A stretch of 64,000 bases of DNA, taken from Golubevia sp. BC0850 (Eukaryota > Basidiomycota > Exobasidiomycetes > Golubeviales > Golubeviaceae). The translations under genes were made by a program, and so were the position numbers. Below are positions 46,740-58,049 of this stretch, piece after piece; the first letter of the stretch is position 1; each line of letters begins with the position of its first letter. Location: contig JAAVVG010000003.1 of NCBI GenBank assembly GCA_012976225.1, positions 806,001 to 870,000 on the forward strand, read 5' to 3'. The notes beneath the pieces are model-generated. The model was not told the DNA's origin. It was given only the letters and a program-made list of their open reading frames with translations, and searched no databases.

Positions 46740-48701
46740 ATGAGAGCATACATTATCGACAAGGATTCTCCTCTAACCGATCTTCCATCAAAGGTGAGCT
46801 CAAGAGCAGTCTCCTCTCTGCCCTTCTCTCCCAGCTAATTCCCATAACTTCCTCACTTTCCTCACTTTCCTCACATCTCACAGCTGGTACAAGATGCTCC
46901 CAAGCCAGAGTGCCACGAAAGTCAGCTATTGATTGATGTCCATTCTGCTTCTCTGAATCTATTCGATGGTCTTCAAGTGCAAGGAAAGTATCAGATCAAG
47001 GTGAGTCTCCAGCAGATAGAAGGTAATCTCGCCAAGGAGCAAGGTATCTGACTTCAGCCTTGCTTGGTTCGATCCGTTCCTTCTGATTAAGCATCATTGT
47101 AGAAACCTCGTGAGTATATGAGACGAAGCGAAGGATGGAAGGAGGGAAGAGAGCCTGGGAGAGACAAGTGCGGGGTGAAAGCTTCCGAGCTCTTCAAGGA
47201 TAACCCCCCACAGAGGCATGATTGGCTACAAGGGTAGATGAAGCTGGCGTCTGTCTAAAATCTGTCAGAAGCGATGGTTTGGAGATGTCCATCGCAAGGA
47301 CTTTCTATAACCGCTAACCTTTGGCCCTCACCATCCTCTCACAGACCCATTCGTCCTAGGAACTGAAATCGCAGGTGTGATCTCAAGGGATAGTCCTATT
47401 CCAGAAGACTGTAACTGGATTCCTGGAAAGGTGAGAGTCGGTCTGCAGAGCCAGGGTTAGCCCCAAGCAAAGAGATGCATGCTAACTCTTTGCTCGTTCT
47501 CTCTCCCTTCTATTCCAAAGACCAGAGTCTTTGGAGCTGGTGAAGGATCTTACGCTGATCAAGTCACAGCTAATCCTTGGCAGTTGAAGGAAGTGCCAGA
47601 AGGAATGTCTCTAGAGGAAGCAAGTGGTCTTTACATTACATGGCCAACTTCCTACGCAGCTCTCAAATATAGAGGTAGACTTCAACCTGACGAGTGGTGC
47701 TTGGTGCATGCAGGAGCAGGAGGAGTTGGTCTAGCCGCTATTCAACTGGCCAAGGCCATGGGTGCCAAGGTCATTGCGACGGCTGGAAGTGAAGAAAGTG
47801 AGTTGAGAGGCAGGCTCATTTTCTTCGGTCTAGTCATCTGCTCCTTCTCTGTAATTTAACTTATCCTCTTATCGTTTTCTTTCTCAACAGAGATGGAAAT
47901 TTGTAAGAAAGTTGGTGGAGCTGACTTCGCTATCAACTACAGGAATCCTAAGTGGTTTGATGAGGTTAAGAGTGAGTAGATAGATGCTTCAGATGGACCA
48001 AGGAAGTTTGGATTCTTGACTCTCACGTCTCATTCTTGTTCTCTTCTTCCTTATCCAACCTGGTCTTCCACAGAGATCACAGATGGACATGGAGCTGACG
48101 TAGTCTATGATCCTGTTGGCATGCTCATTCCATCTTTGAAGTGCATCGCTTGGAACGGAAGACTTATTGTCATTGGATTCGCTGCCGGATCTATCGAAAA
48201 GATTCCAGCCAATCTTCTGCTCTTGAAGAGTTGTGAAGTTGTTGGATGTTTCTGGGGTATGATGTCGTGAGTATTTCACATTTGGGTTGAGAAGAGTTCA
48301 GAGTTGGATGACTGTTCAAGTCAATCCCAGCAGCTTCATCTTTACTTGAAAGCACATGGAACTCACACAATCTTACATTCATCTCACAGTGTCAAGGAGC
48401 CGGGAGTCGACCAAGAGGTCTGGAGCACACTCTTGAAATGGTTTGCAGAGAAGAAGATCACTGCTACGACTTTCGATCCTATCTATGATGGTCTTGATCA
48501 GATGCCAAGAGCTTTGGATGATCTCTTAGCTAGAAAGACTTGTGAGTTGAGACTTTCAATGCCAATTTGTGGGAGGCGTCATACAGAAACCTGACTTCCA
48601 CTCTTTCTTTTCGCTTCTTTTCTTTCTTCCCAGGGGGTAAAGTCTGCGTCAGAGTTAAAGTTGACCCTGAACACCCACCCACCTCTAGTTCAAAGTTGTA
48701 G
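46740..48701 (+). CDS. Quinone oxidoreductase-like MDR protein (NADPH-dependent), with 7-nt micro-exon
   Basis: Nine proposed exons: 46740-46793, 46884-47000, 47103-47109, 47345-47430, 47521-47797, 47891-47971, 48074-48266, 48390-48541, 48634-48701, giving 344 aa. A GroES-like N-domain (HSASLNLFDGLQVQGKYQIK, PFVLGTEIAGVIS) precedes the Rossmann cofactor domain (WCLVHAGAGGVGLAAIQLAKAMGAKVIATAGS), DGHGADVVYDPVG and FAAGSIEKIPANLLLLK. This is the zeta-crystallin/QOR branch of the medium-chain reductases, which lacks structural zinc. The 7-nt exon AAACCTC, flanked by TTGTAG and GTGAGT, is needed to restore the conserved QIKKPHPFVLGTE across otherwise incompatible phases. Physiological substrate unknown. 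Confidence 0.9.
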
Positions 48702-49536
48702 AAACGCTTTCCGCCTGGTAAATACGCACTGCTCTGTCTTTCAATGTCAAAAACATTAAGATCCACCCAGAAAGAGAAGAGCTTCCTCGGGAGCGTAACA
48801 ATGCAAGAGTTGAGCTTGCCTGTCCTGAAAGAGTAAACAGAAGTATTGAGAGGCACAGTGATGCTAATCATAACACGAAGACAGGAAGAAGGCAGAGAGG
48901 ATGAAAATTCCAGGATGGTTTACTGCATCCGGTGGCATGAAATCTCAGCCTCTTGTTGGGTTCTCCCATCGTGATCGAACTGTTTGAGAATTCAAATTGC
49001 CCTTTTGACTTGTCATTCGTATACTCATGCTCCATTGTTCTTGAAGATCGTCCAGCGAGACTGGAGGGAGACAGAGAGCGTCCCTCGTACCTCATCGGAC
49101 CCTCCACACCCCTGATTCATTCCTTCCATTCCGTTGAATTTCGATTCCTGCATCACAAAATTGGAAACAAATCTTCTCGAAGTGAGACTCCGCCCTCGCC
49201 TTCTTGAATGGAGATCAACGGACCGCGGTACCCCCGAGTCGGCGGCTCACGATTTTGCCCATGCCCCGGAAGGTGGAGCAGGACGAGACGAGATTCTTCT
49301 CCCGAAGTGAAGGATTCCGAAGAGATCCAACAAGACCGGAAGTTTTGAAAGCCAGTTTAGGAACAGAAAAGGAATAAAGGTGCAAAGGGGATGCGAGACG
49401 GAGAGACGGTGTGAAGAATCCGAAAAAAAAAGGTATAAAAGGAGCACCAAATTCAACTCCTTTTCGAGATTCCCCATCCTCTTCTTCTCCTACTTCCTTC
49501 TTTCCTCTTCAAGGTCCCCTCAACAACTCAAGCAAC
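48702..49536. other. Intergenic region
   Basis: 3' UTR of the oxidoreductase and promoter of the secreted protein. Short minus-strand frames at 48530-49107 have no recognisable content. Confidence 0.45.
49434..49440 (+). promoter_or_regulatory. TATA box of the secreted protein gene
   Basis: TATAAAA, 97-103 nt upstream of the ATG at 49537 and directly after an A-rich tract. A clean TATA box suggests an inducible or highly expressed gene. Confidence 0.55.
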
Positions 49537-50516
49537 ATGCAATCCTTCACCTCTCTCTCTCTGCTCCTTACTTTGGCCTTGTCAGCCTTTGCCTCTCCCA
49601 TCGAGAAGCGTGCCACCATTTCTTGCGAATCTACTCCTTTTGTGTCCAACCAACACATTACCGCCAACACTGTTGACAACATCGTGTTCGGGCTAGGTAA
49701 CACTACGGCTACCGACCATCTAGGAAACAAGGCAAAAGTCGTGATTTCTACCAAAGACGATGGCTCAAGTGAGTTCTATCCTGCCAGCTCCAACCGACGA
49801 AGCGAAAGGCTGACCAACACGTTCTCTTTTCCCCTTTCTCATCCTCTCAATTGCTAGACATCACCCGCAGCGAATCCACTGGGTTTGATTGTGAGTTGAA
49901 AGAGAATCGCCATGTTTCTTCGTCTATCAATTCATCTTCTTTCTTTGTTGCCTCTTCTAACCTCTCCCCTTCTACCTCCAACCAGTCTACTCCTGTAACT
50001 CGACTTACATGAACACTCACCCCACCGGTGATGCTTACACCTTGCTTGTGTACGGAGTTTTGAAGCCATCCGGACAGAGCAAGCACTGCTTACAGACTCG
50101 TGAGTGCCTTACCCTCGTTCATTATCTAATTCTTCTACCCGCTGATCTTTGTTTCTTCCTTTTACTCAGAATCTGGTTCAGTAGACACAGCCGACCAAGT
50201 CTTGACTAACTCTCTTTGCAGTGACGCCGAGGACTCCACCCAACAACAACAAACTGTGAGTTTTAACCCCTTCTTATCGAAGTCTAGGGGTACTACTTGA
50301 TCTCTTCGCTATTCTGACGAGTCCTTCTTTTCCTTAATGCACTACCAGTGGAGTTACTTCCCCAACGATGGCTTCTTTAGCTTCATCAGTACTAGACTAG
50401 GCGACAACCAGAAGCAACACCCAACCTACTTCAGTAGAGCTAATGTGAACCATCACGCATTGAAACTCAATGCTGGTACTAGTGATGCAGATATCACTCT
50501 TTCTTTAACTCCTTAA
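49537..50516 (+). CDS. Secreted protein with Kex2 site, function unknown
   Basis: Exons: 49537-49768, 49858-49890, 49986-50099, 50170-50255, 50349-50516, giving 210 aa. A signal peptide (MQSFTSLSLLLTLALSAFAS) is followed by PIEKR, a likely KEX2 cleavage site. The mature chain (from ATISCES) has a few cysteines and N-glycosylation sites (GNTTAT, CNSTY), a YTLLVYGVLKPSG core and DADITLSLTP at the end. No family recognised. It lacks a GPI signal, so it is probably released. The TATA box and CT-rich leader suggest strong expression. Confidence 0.8.
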
Positions 50517-51186
50517 TTTTCACGTGGTGCTACGAGACTATGAGAGCCATGGGGGCCCTCTTCTGACTGGGAAAGGTTTGAGATGATAGTTTTGTACTCC
50601 CCCGACTCCCTTTGTATTAATCTCAGAACAATGCCGTTTTTATCAGATCTTTTGAACAAATGAGGGTTTCTGAGATTGTACGATCCCTTTGAAGCTTGAT
50701 TACTCTGAAGTGAGTCGACTCCGTTCCATCTTTCCTCCCACTCCCCACCCTCTTTCTTTCTGAGCTTCTGGCATACGTCTATAGCCCAAGCATTCTTCTA
50801 TCAGCACCGATAGACCATCTCAATCCATCGCTTTGCCTTTCATCGAAGTCTTGTGAATCGACAAAAAGAGAAGTGCTAAATAAATCGTTGCGATGGTGAT
50901 ATTACGATGAGAATAAGGTACAAAGGAAAAGAGCAAAAGGAAGCAAATTAGAAAGGGAACATTAAAAGCGTGAAAGAAAAATGAGTCAGGAAAGAGGGAG
51001 AGTGTTCGAATTGGCAAATGGAAAGAGGCGACAGGGATTCGAAATGGACGGCGAAGGAAGAAAGATGGGGGGTTTTTTTTTGAGAAACAGAACCAAGATG
51101 GGATCGAACTTTGATTCGTTCCATTGAAGACAAAGTCCACGAAAGACAGACAGGAGAGACTGAGTATTCTACTCGGGTAGCCTCCC
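50517..51186. other. Convergent 3' intergenic region
   Basis: Between the secreted protein gene (+) and the rhomboid gene (-). T-rich and A-rich tracts consistent with 3' UTRs on both strands. Frames here are compositional. Confidence 0.45.
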
Positions 51187-53636
51187 TTAATTTGAGGAAG
51201 TAACAGTCAATCCATTACCTTTACACTGACTGAAGACCGGAAGACAGCTCAAGTACTGAGAATCAAAAGAAAAAAGAAGCCCGAAGATCAGTAAAAGAAT
51301 CGCCTTAAGCTCGAGACTATCTCCTCTCAAAAACTCACCCTACACCAAGTACAGATTTTAGTGGGATCATCACTCTGATAGAAGTTCACTGCCAAACCCA
51401 CCATAAACCCAATGGTAAGACCACAAGCAATAATCCTCAAAACCCAAACCACAATCTTATGTTTCTTAGTTGGATGAATGGCAGGAGCAAAGATTAAACC
51501 TCCAAGGATTCCAATTGCGAATCCTCCAATGTGAGAGAAGTTATCTAAACCTGGTAAAAGACCGATTGCTAAACCTATGATGGCGAAGATGATTGACATT
51601 GTTAGACGTAGTTTGGCTCGGTATTCCTGAGAGAGGAGAGGTCATAGTAAGAGAGAAAGAGAGAGGATGAGAGTTAGATTTGGCAATCTGAGAGTTTACG
51701 AGGAGGATTTTATACTCACGTATTTCCAATTGTAGCAAAGATCTACTAGCTCAACACTGATGCAAGAATAAATAGCTCCTGAAGCTCCTACTGCAGGTTG
51801 ACCTACCAGTCCAAAATTACCTCCGAGCAGAAATCCACCAATACCACCACAGAAATAAACGATAGCATAGAAAGGGGTTGAAATAAGCTTTTCTATCTGT
51901 GCACAAAGAGTGAACTGAACTATCAAATTGAAGAGAATGTCTGCGAGCGAGTAGAGAGAGAAAGGGATCCGGAGTTCAGCATCAGTTTTCAACTCTGATC
52001 ACTCCATCTTCCAAGAAACTCACGAATGAATCCAGCATGTAAGAACTAACCCAATAGCGAAACCAAAAAAACAAAGAATAAAAGTCAGCAAACCTGTCGA
52101 ACTTAGGGTGTCCTTCCCCAATTTGAAACTCACCATAGGAGTAACAAATCTATAACTCTGATTAGGTTTACTACTTGCATTCTCCAATCCACAAATTTCC
52201 CAAAGAGGACAAAGTTCATCATTAGTATAAGAACTAACGTCCTTGGTCGAAACATTTAAACAAGGGAATTCTTGAGTTAAAGGAATTGAAGGGACTTCTC
52301 GCATGCAAGGGGTGAATCTTGCACCGAAGTTGATTAGGAATTCGAAGGAAGGTCCTATCATCGGGTTGATTTGAGGCTGAGAACGAGATAGAAGAATGGA
52401 AAGGGTAAGGGGTGAAGATTAGAGGATGTGGATGTCACGGAGAAGATGGAGGGGAGAGGAGAAAGGGAAAAGTGAGAGACACTAACATGGATTTGAATTG
52501 CAGAACCAGTAGTTTGAGCTGCTTTGATGAGTTCTACTATGAAGACTACTATGAATGAAGCTCTGTGGGGTGGAGATAAATGGGTCAGTTCGTAGACCTC
52601 TCCTGATCCGAGCCAAGTCTGACCTCTCAGAACCATTTCCTCCAAGCTTGATTCATGCCCAGGCCCTAATTTCTGTAGGGATTTCACGTTTCAACTCTCC
52701 GAACTTCCCACAATCTCAGTAGCCTACTCACCCAAGTATCCAACTCAGAATCGGCCACCTCTGTCTCCCAATCCCTTTCCTCCTTTTCTCAATTTGTTCT
52801 TCCAAACTTCCACCTTTGATTTTCCCTAACAAGCCTCTAGTAGCTTCTGGATCCGGATCTTTATTACTATACCTACCCAAACCCATCTCAGGAGGTGGAC
52901 CAGTTTGATTGGTGAAAAGACCTGGACCCATTCCCATTCCCCCTCCTACAGTAGATCTTGAATCATCTCTGAAATGTCCTCCCCCTCCTCTTGATTTATC
53001 GTTCATTTGATATGCTTCATCATCTTCATTTTCAGCATAACCCATACCTCCTGCATTATACTTAAGAGGTAGAGAATTAGAACTTGGATCATAAAATGAG
53101 TTTCTATTTTGAGGATCATTGATGGTTTCGTCTGGATCATCTTGATCATAAGAATAAGAATAACCTGGAGTATGATTCGTTGTAATTCCAGTTGTGTTAT
53201 GATTGTAGTCCTGATCATAAGCTGTGTTAGGAGCAACATAAGGAACGTTATAACTGCTGACTGAATCATGAGGACCGATAGTATCACTTCTGCTTAAGCC
53301 TGTATTTGGGTTCTTTGAATCATAGTAAGGATCTGAGTTTAAGAAAGTTGAAGGAGGTCTGGGTCTTGTTGAATTGATGTTTGGTGGTGGAGCAGTTGAT
53401 CTTGATTCGAATGGATCGGTATACATTGATGGAGTGTCCATAACTTCCAAGTCTGTTGTTGGTGATGAAGGTCTATAAGCGTTAGTTCCTGCGCCAACAC
53501 CTGTGAATTGATTGGAAGTTGAAGGTTGCTGTTCTTGGTAAGAGTAAGTGGGTAGGTTCGTTGCAGCATAGAAATCTGAACCACTGGATCGCTCTCCTCC
53601 TGTTTCCTCGTCTAAGTAGTTCTTTCGAGTGGTCAT
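51187..53636 (-). CDS. Rhomboid-family intramembrane serine protease
   Basis: Exons: 53636-52732, 52562-52487, 52376-52134, 52045-52024, 51940-51720, 51626-51339, 51255-51187, giving 607 aa. About 290 N-terminal residues are disordered and rich in Asn/Tyr/Asp/Pro. The membrane domain starts near residue 300 (WPILSWILG, ASFIVVFIVELI). A lumenal loop PQINPMIGPS is followed by FLHAGFIHILFNL (about 409-422), catalytic Ser in VGASGAIYS (about 469) and catalytic His in NFSHIGGFAIG (about 521), then further helices and a Cys-rich tail (CTWCRYLSCLP). Fungal rhomboids of this type act in the secretory pathway. Exon 4 is only 22 nt but carries the HAGFIH motif. Active-site residues are intact. Confidence 0.93.
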
Positions 53637-54289
53637 TCTTTGAGAACTATTCGAATTTGAGGGTTCAACTTGGAGATGAATGAGAAGTGAGTTGAAATGG
53701 CGGCAGTTGGAAACTGACTCAACAGATTGACAGAACAACACTTGCGCCTTGTTCGCTGCACAGCCTTTTTTGGTCTCCCTCTTTCTCCTTATTCTTCCTT
53801 TACCCATCTTCTCTCCACCATTTGCAACACTTAAGTCTCTGTGAATGGAAAACTCAAGATGCAAAACCTTCTCCTTTTCTCAAAATCGACTTGAAAGTTG
53901 AAGTGGGTTGGCAGAAAGGTTTCACCTTCTGAAACACCTTTCCCTTCCCTTCCCTTTTCTCCTCGTGCCTTCAACTCTTGACCCTGAATCGAATTGGAGT
54001 GTTTGTTGCTTGTACTTCTATGAATTGTTCTCAACCAATCGCCTTCTCTTTCTCTCTTTCTCCTTCTACCATCCATCCAACCTAATCCTCCATCCTCTTG
54101 GACTTCGTCCTACCCTCCCCTCCTCTACCTCTTCTCTCTCCTAACTCTCTTTTATTTCCTCGCGGCCGGCACCGCCCGTAACCGTCGCAGGCCGACTTTT
54201 ACAATCTTCAAACCTTTCCTTTTCAAGAGCCAGCCTCAAACTTTCAACAAACACAAACAAACAACCCAACGATTCGCCCAACATTTCTC
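53637..54289. other. Divergent promoter region, rhomboid / surface protein
   Basis: CT-rich on both sides, with one GC-rich patch (GCGGCCGGCACCGCCCG and neighbours, about 54162-54195) about 95-130 nt upstream of the plus-strand ATG, possibly a regulatory site. Confidence 0.4.
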
Positions 54290-57200
54290 ATGTCCCATTC
54301 AACTCTCTTTTCAAAATCCAATCGAAGAAGGAGGAATCTTTTAACTTCTTCAAGTCTTTTAACTTTGTTGTTAGCTCTTCTCTCGGTAGCAGCCACTGGT
54401 GTCTCATCAAACTCAAGCCCGAGTTTTTCGTCACAGCTTTCCAATCGATTCAACGATGACCTTACTTCTTCAAAGATCATCAATCAAGCACTTTTCAAAT
54501 CCAAAGTTTTGACTCGAAGGAGAAAAGATGAGGAAGAAGAAGAAGGAGATGAATCCAAATATTATTCGTCGAAGGATTCAAAGGGGAAAAGTAGTAGTAA
54601 AAACGATGATGAGGATGAGTATCAAGATGAAGAAGATGAATATGAATTCTCTTCAAAGAAAGGTTCAAGTTATAAAAAGGGAGGAGATGATTATGAAGAT
54701 GAAGAGGATCAGGGAAATGATGATGACGAAGAAGAAGGATCGAAAAGTAGTAATAAAGGATCTTCAACTTCTGGAAGTAATAAGTCAAATTCAAATTCAG
54801 GTTCAAACACTAAAACTTGGCATAGAATGACAAGATCCGGTTTCTCTTCTTCAACGAAATCATCAAGTTCTTCAGAATCAACTTCTTCAAAAACCACTTC
54901 TTCAACTCCAACTCCAGCTTCATTACAACCAACTCCAATTGCAACTGCCACCGTTCCAGTTTTGAAAACTTGGTCTTCAGACACTTCTACCTGGGTCGTA
55001 ACAGATGGTTGGACCACTTCAACAGAATTTTCATCTCCAACTCCAGTCATCTCTGGAGATGTCGGAATTGGAGGTGGAGTAGGTCTACCTCAAGCTCAAG
55101 CGACTCAAGCTTGGGTAACTAAGAAAGCTAAAATTCAAGCTCTAGCAATCGCAAGTGCAAGTAGTAAAGCAGTGGCTGCTGCTGCAATTTCAACTGGAAC
55201 TCCAATGTCTGGTGGAATGCTATCTCAACAAGTTAATGTGGATTATAGTTGGATGACTCCTTCTCCTGGTCAGGTTTATTCAGGAGGTCAGGATGTTGTT
55301 CTTGCTTGGTGAGTCGATTGGAACTTGATATGTTTGAGTTTGGAAGTGAAATCTTGGGGAAATCTCTCATCTTCTCTGACTATCTGATCTCACTTCTTTC
55401 GATCCAAACAGGCAAGCCGCACAGGCTCCGGATCTCAACTCCCTACATCTTCGTCTATGTCTACTTAACACTGCTGATGACATGATGAACGGAGCTTATA
55501 ACTCAGGTGCCTCTTGTGGAGAAGCTGCTTCTACTGAAGTGCAAGCCAACGGAAACAACGCCTTTCAGATCACCTTGTGAGTAATTCATAGGACTTCTCT
55601 TGTGCATAATCCAGAATCTAGAAGACTAACACTGCTTTTCGTCCTTCTCTCGATCTTCCCATCTCACAGTCCAGCTCCAAACGTCACCGCCGCCGATAGC
55701 TTCTACGTCGTCATGCAAGTCAAGCCTTCATCTTCTTCCGACGATTCTGAATCCAGCTCTGATGACAAGGATTCCAAGGGCTCAAAGTCGAGCAAAGATT
55801 GGTCAAGACGAGGAAACCAAGCCCACTTCTCAGTCCGTGACGATTCCTCATCTCAAATGCTTTCTCCAGCTTTCGTCTTAGCTCCTTACGGTTCGGATAC
55901 TTCTCCAGCAACCATTCAAGCTGCAGTTCAACAAGGTCCAGATTCTTCAAGCTCTTCAGACTCTGGTTCTGGTTCCGGACAGGAAAAGGGCAGGCCTTCA
56001 AATGCTCTAGCCATCGCTCTTCCACTTTCAATCGCTGGAACTGTGGCTCTAGCTGCTCTGGGAATGCTCTGCTACAGACGAGGTCAGAGAGGTAACACCT
56101 CGGAACAAGAAGCTAACAGACGAGCTTTGGAAGTCAGCAGAGTGGAAGACAGGAAAGAAAGAGAAGAGTTGACCAGACAGCTTACCATGGCCATGGCAGT
56201 CAAATCAAGCAGCAGCGGATCGTCGACTCTTTCCTCAAGACTTGGAAGCTCAATCTCTACCTCCAGTTCTTCTCTAGCCTCTCTCAGAAGAGGAAGTAAC
56301 AAGGAACTCCCAAGACCTCCACCTCAAGCTGTCTCTCTCAGAGATGAAGAAGAGCGTTACACCTCTTTCGCTCCTGTCTCTCGTAGAGAAGATTTGGAGA
56401 GAAGCCGAAGTAGATCTCATCGTTCTTCTAGACCTCACTCTCGTCATTCTCAAGCTCAATCTCCTCGTTCTTCAGCCTATCATTCTACCAGAGACACTCT
56501 CAGAAGGTGTGAATCCAAGTCTTCTTCTTCTTACTATCATTCCAGATGTGACTGCTCTTCTTGTGACTCTGGATCTTCAGTCTCAAGTAGAAGTTCAAGT
56601 CCAATCAGTCACGGAAGCTATGAAAGGTTCAGAAAAGGGTACGGTCAACGTAACTTCCACGATCGTCACCACAGGATGGATCCTTTCGACGACTACTACT
56701 CCACGGAGAAGGACAAAGAAGCCATGAGATACACCGATGCCAGATTAGCAGCTATGCAACTTCCACATCTCTCGATGAACATGCCATCCATTCCACCATT
56801 GATGGAAAGGTCTCATTCTCGTTCTCCACCTCACTACGAGACTGCTTTCATTCGTAGAGAAATGTATCCAACTCAACAAATCGTTCCTCAAATGGTTTCT
56901 CCCCCTCCACAACAGCAAACTGTTCAAATTCCAATGCCAACTTTTGTTCAACAACAACAAGTTCCACCTCCTCCACCAATGGTCATCTTCACTTCACCAA
57001 CTGAAAGTCAAAATTCATCAGCCTACTATGATGCAGCTTCAATGACTCAAGCACCTCTACCAGCTCCTCAACCTCAAATCAAAACTGTAGACGGTTTCGG
57101 AGGTTTCTCATATCAACCTCAAAGGATCGTCTCAAGTCCACCTTTGGTAGCTCCAGCTCCAGTCTCAATGAGTTCAGTTCCTGATATTTTGAGACCTTCT

Positions 57201-57557
57201 TCTCCAGTTGGAATTACTTCAGTCCAAACTTCTTCAAAAGCTCAAAGCTCTCTACCGAATCCTTTTGAACTTTTAGGTTTCAAATCAAAAGTAGTTGAAG
57301 AAGTAGCTTCTCCTTCTTCTACTTATTCTCAAGGTTCATCTCCTCCTTCTCCAGCTGCAGCTGCTCAACTTGGTTTACCATCTTCGGTTCAAAGAAATGG
57401 AACTAGAAGTGTTAGCTCAAGCTTCGCTGAGAGAAGTGGAAACACTGGGGTTATTGGAAGTGCTTCTGGAAAAGCTAGTGAGGCTTCGGTCAAACAAGCT
57501 GGAGAAGCTCAAGCTATTTACGAGAAGCTCAGAGAAGTCTTGAAGGGAAGCGCTTGA
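54290..57557 (+). CDS. Single-pass cell-surface protein with Kre9-like domain and long cytosolic tail
   Basis: Exons: 54290-55308, 55412-55576, 55670-57557, giving 1023 aa. An N-terminal signal/anchor (LLTSSSLLTLLLALLSVAATG) is followed by a very acidic/Ser/Lys low-complexity segment (about 75-180) and a Ser/Thr-rich stalk with the repeated W-x-x-D/W-T-T type motif near 225-245. An Ig-like segment (about 315-415: SWMTPSPGQVYSGGQDVVLAW to ADSFYVVMQV) resembles the Kre9/Knh1 Ser-Thr-rich family. One transmembrane helix (ALAIALPLSIAGTVALAALGMLCY, about 507-530) precedes a cytosolic tail of about 490 residues rich in Ser, Arg, Pro and Gln. Architecture fits a cell-wall sensor or adhesion protein, but no catalytic domain is present. 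Confidence 0.85.
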
Positions 57558-58049
57558 TCCCATCCTCAATGCATTTCTTTCGTTCCTTTTCCTCCCCCTT
57601 GATTTGTAGTCTCTTTTCTATTTCCAATAAGAAATGGGTTGAAGAAGTCACAGAAAGCTGGAGACTCTCATTGCGCACCCACATTCCTTTTTTGTTGTTT
57701 TGCTTTGTTCCGTATAATTTGGAAGCGTCCTTTAATTTAGAATCTTTTTACTTTTACTTTTTTTTTGTCCTGGCTGGAAGTCAGATTGGTTCGGATGTCA
57801 CAGAAAGAATGCATTTTGAAAATGAAAAAAGAGGCGTAATAGCATTATTGATCATTGATTGGCAAATGTTGGAGGACGGTAGAAACGAAGTTGACACTTG
57901 AGAAGGGAAGGCAAGAGAAAGACAAGAGAAGAAGGAAACCTAGAACTAGATACAACGTGATTGAAATATTGCGTGGAGAAAGGAGAGCGACGACCGAGAC
58001 TTGAGAAAGATTCATGAGAAGATTTGAGATTTGTTCGGCATTTTGCCCT
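57558..58049. other. Convergent 3' intergenic region
   Basis: Between the surface protein (+) and the SH3/RA protein (-). Only short frames; likely 3' UTRs. Confidence 0.45.
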
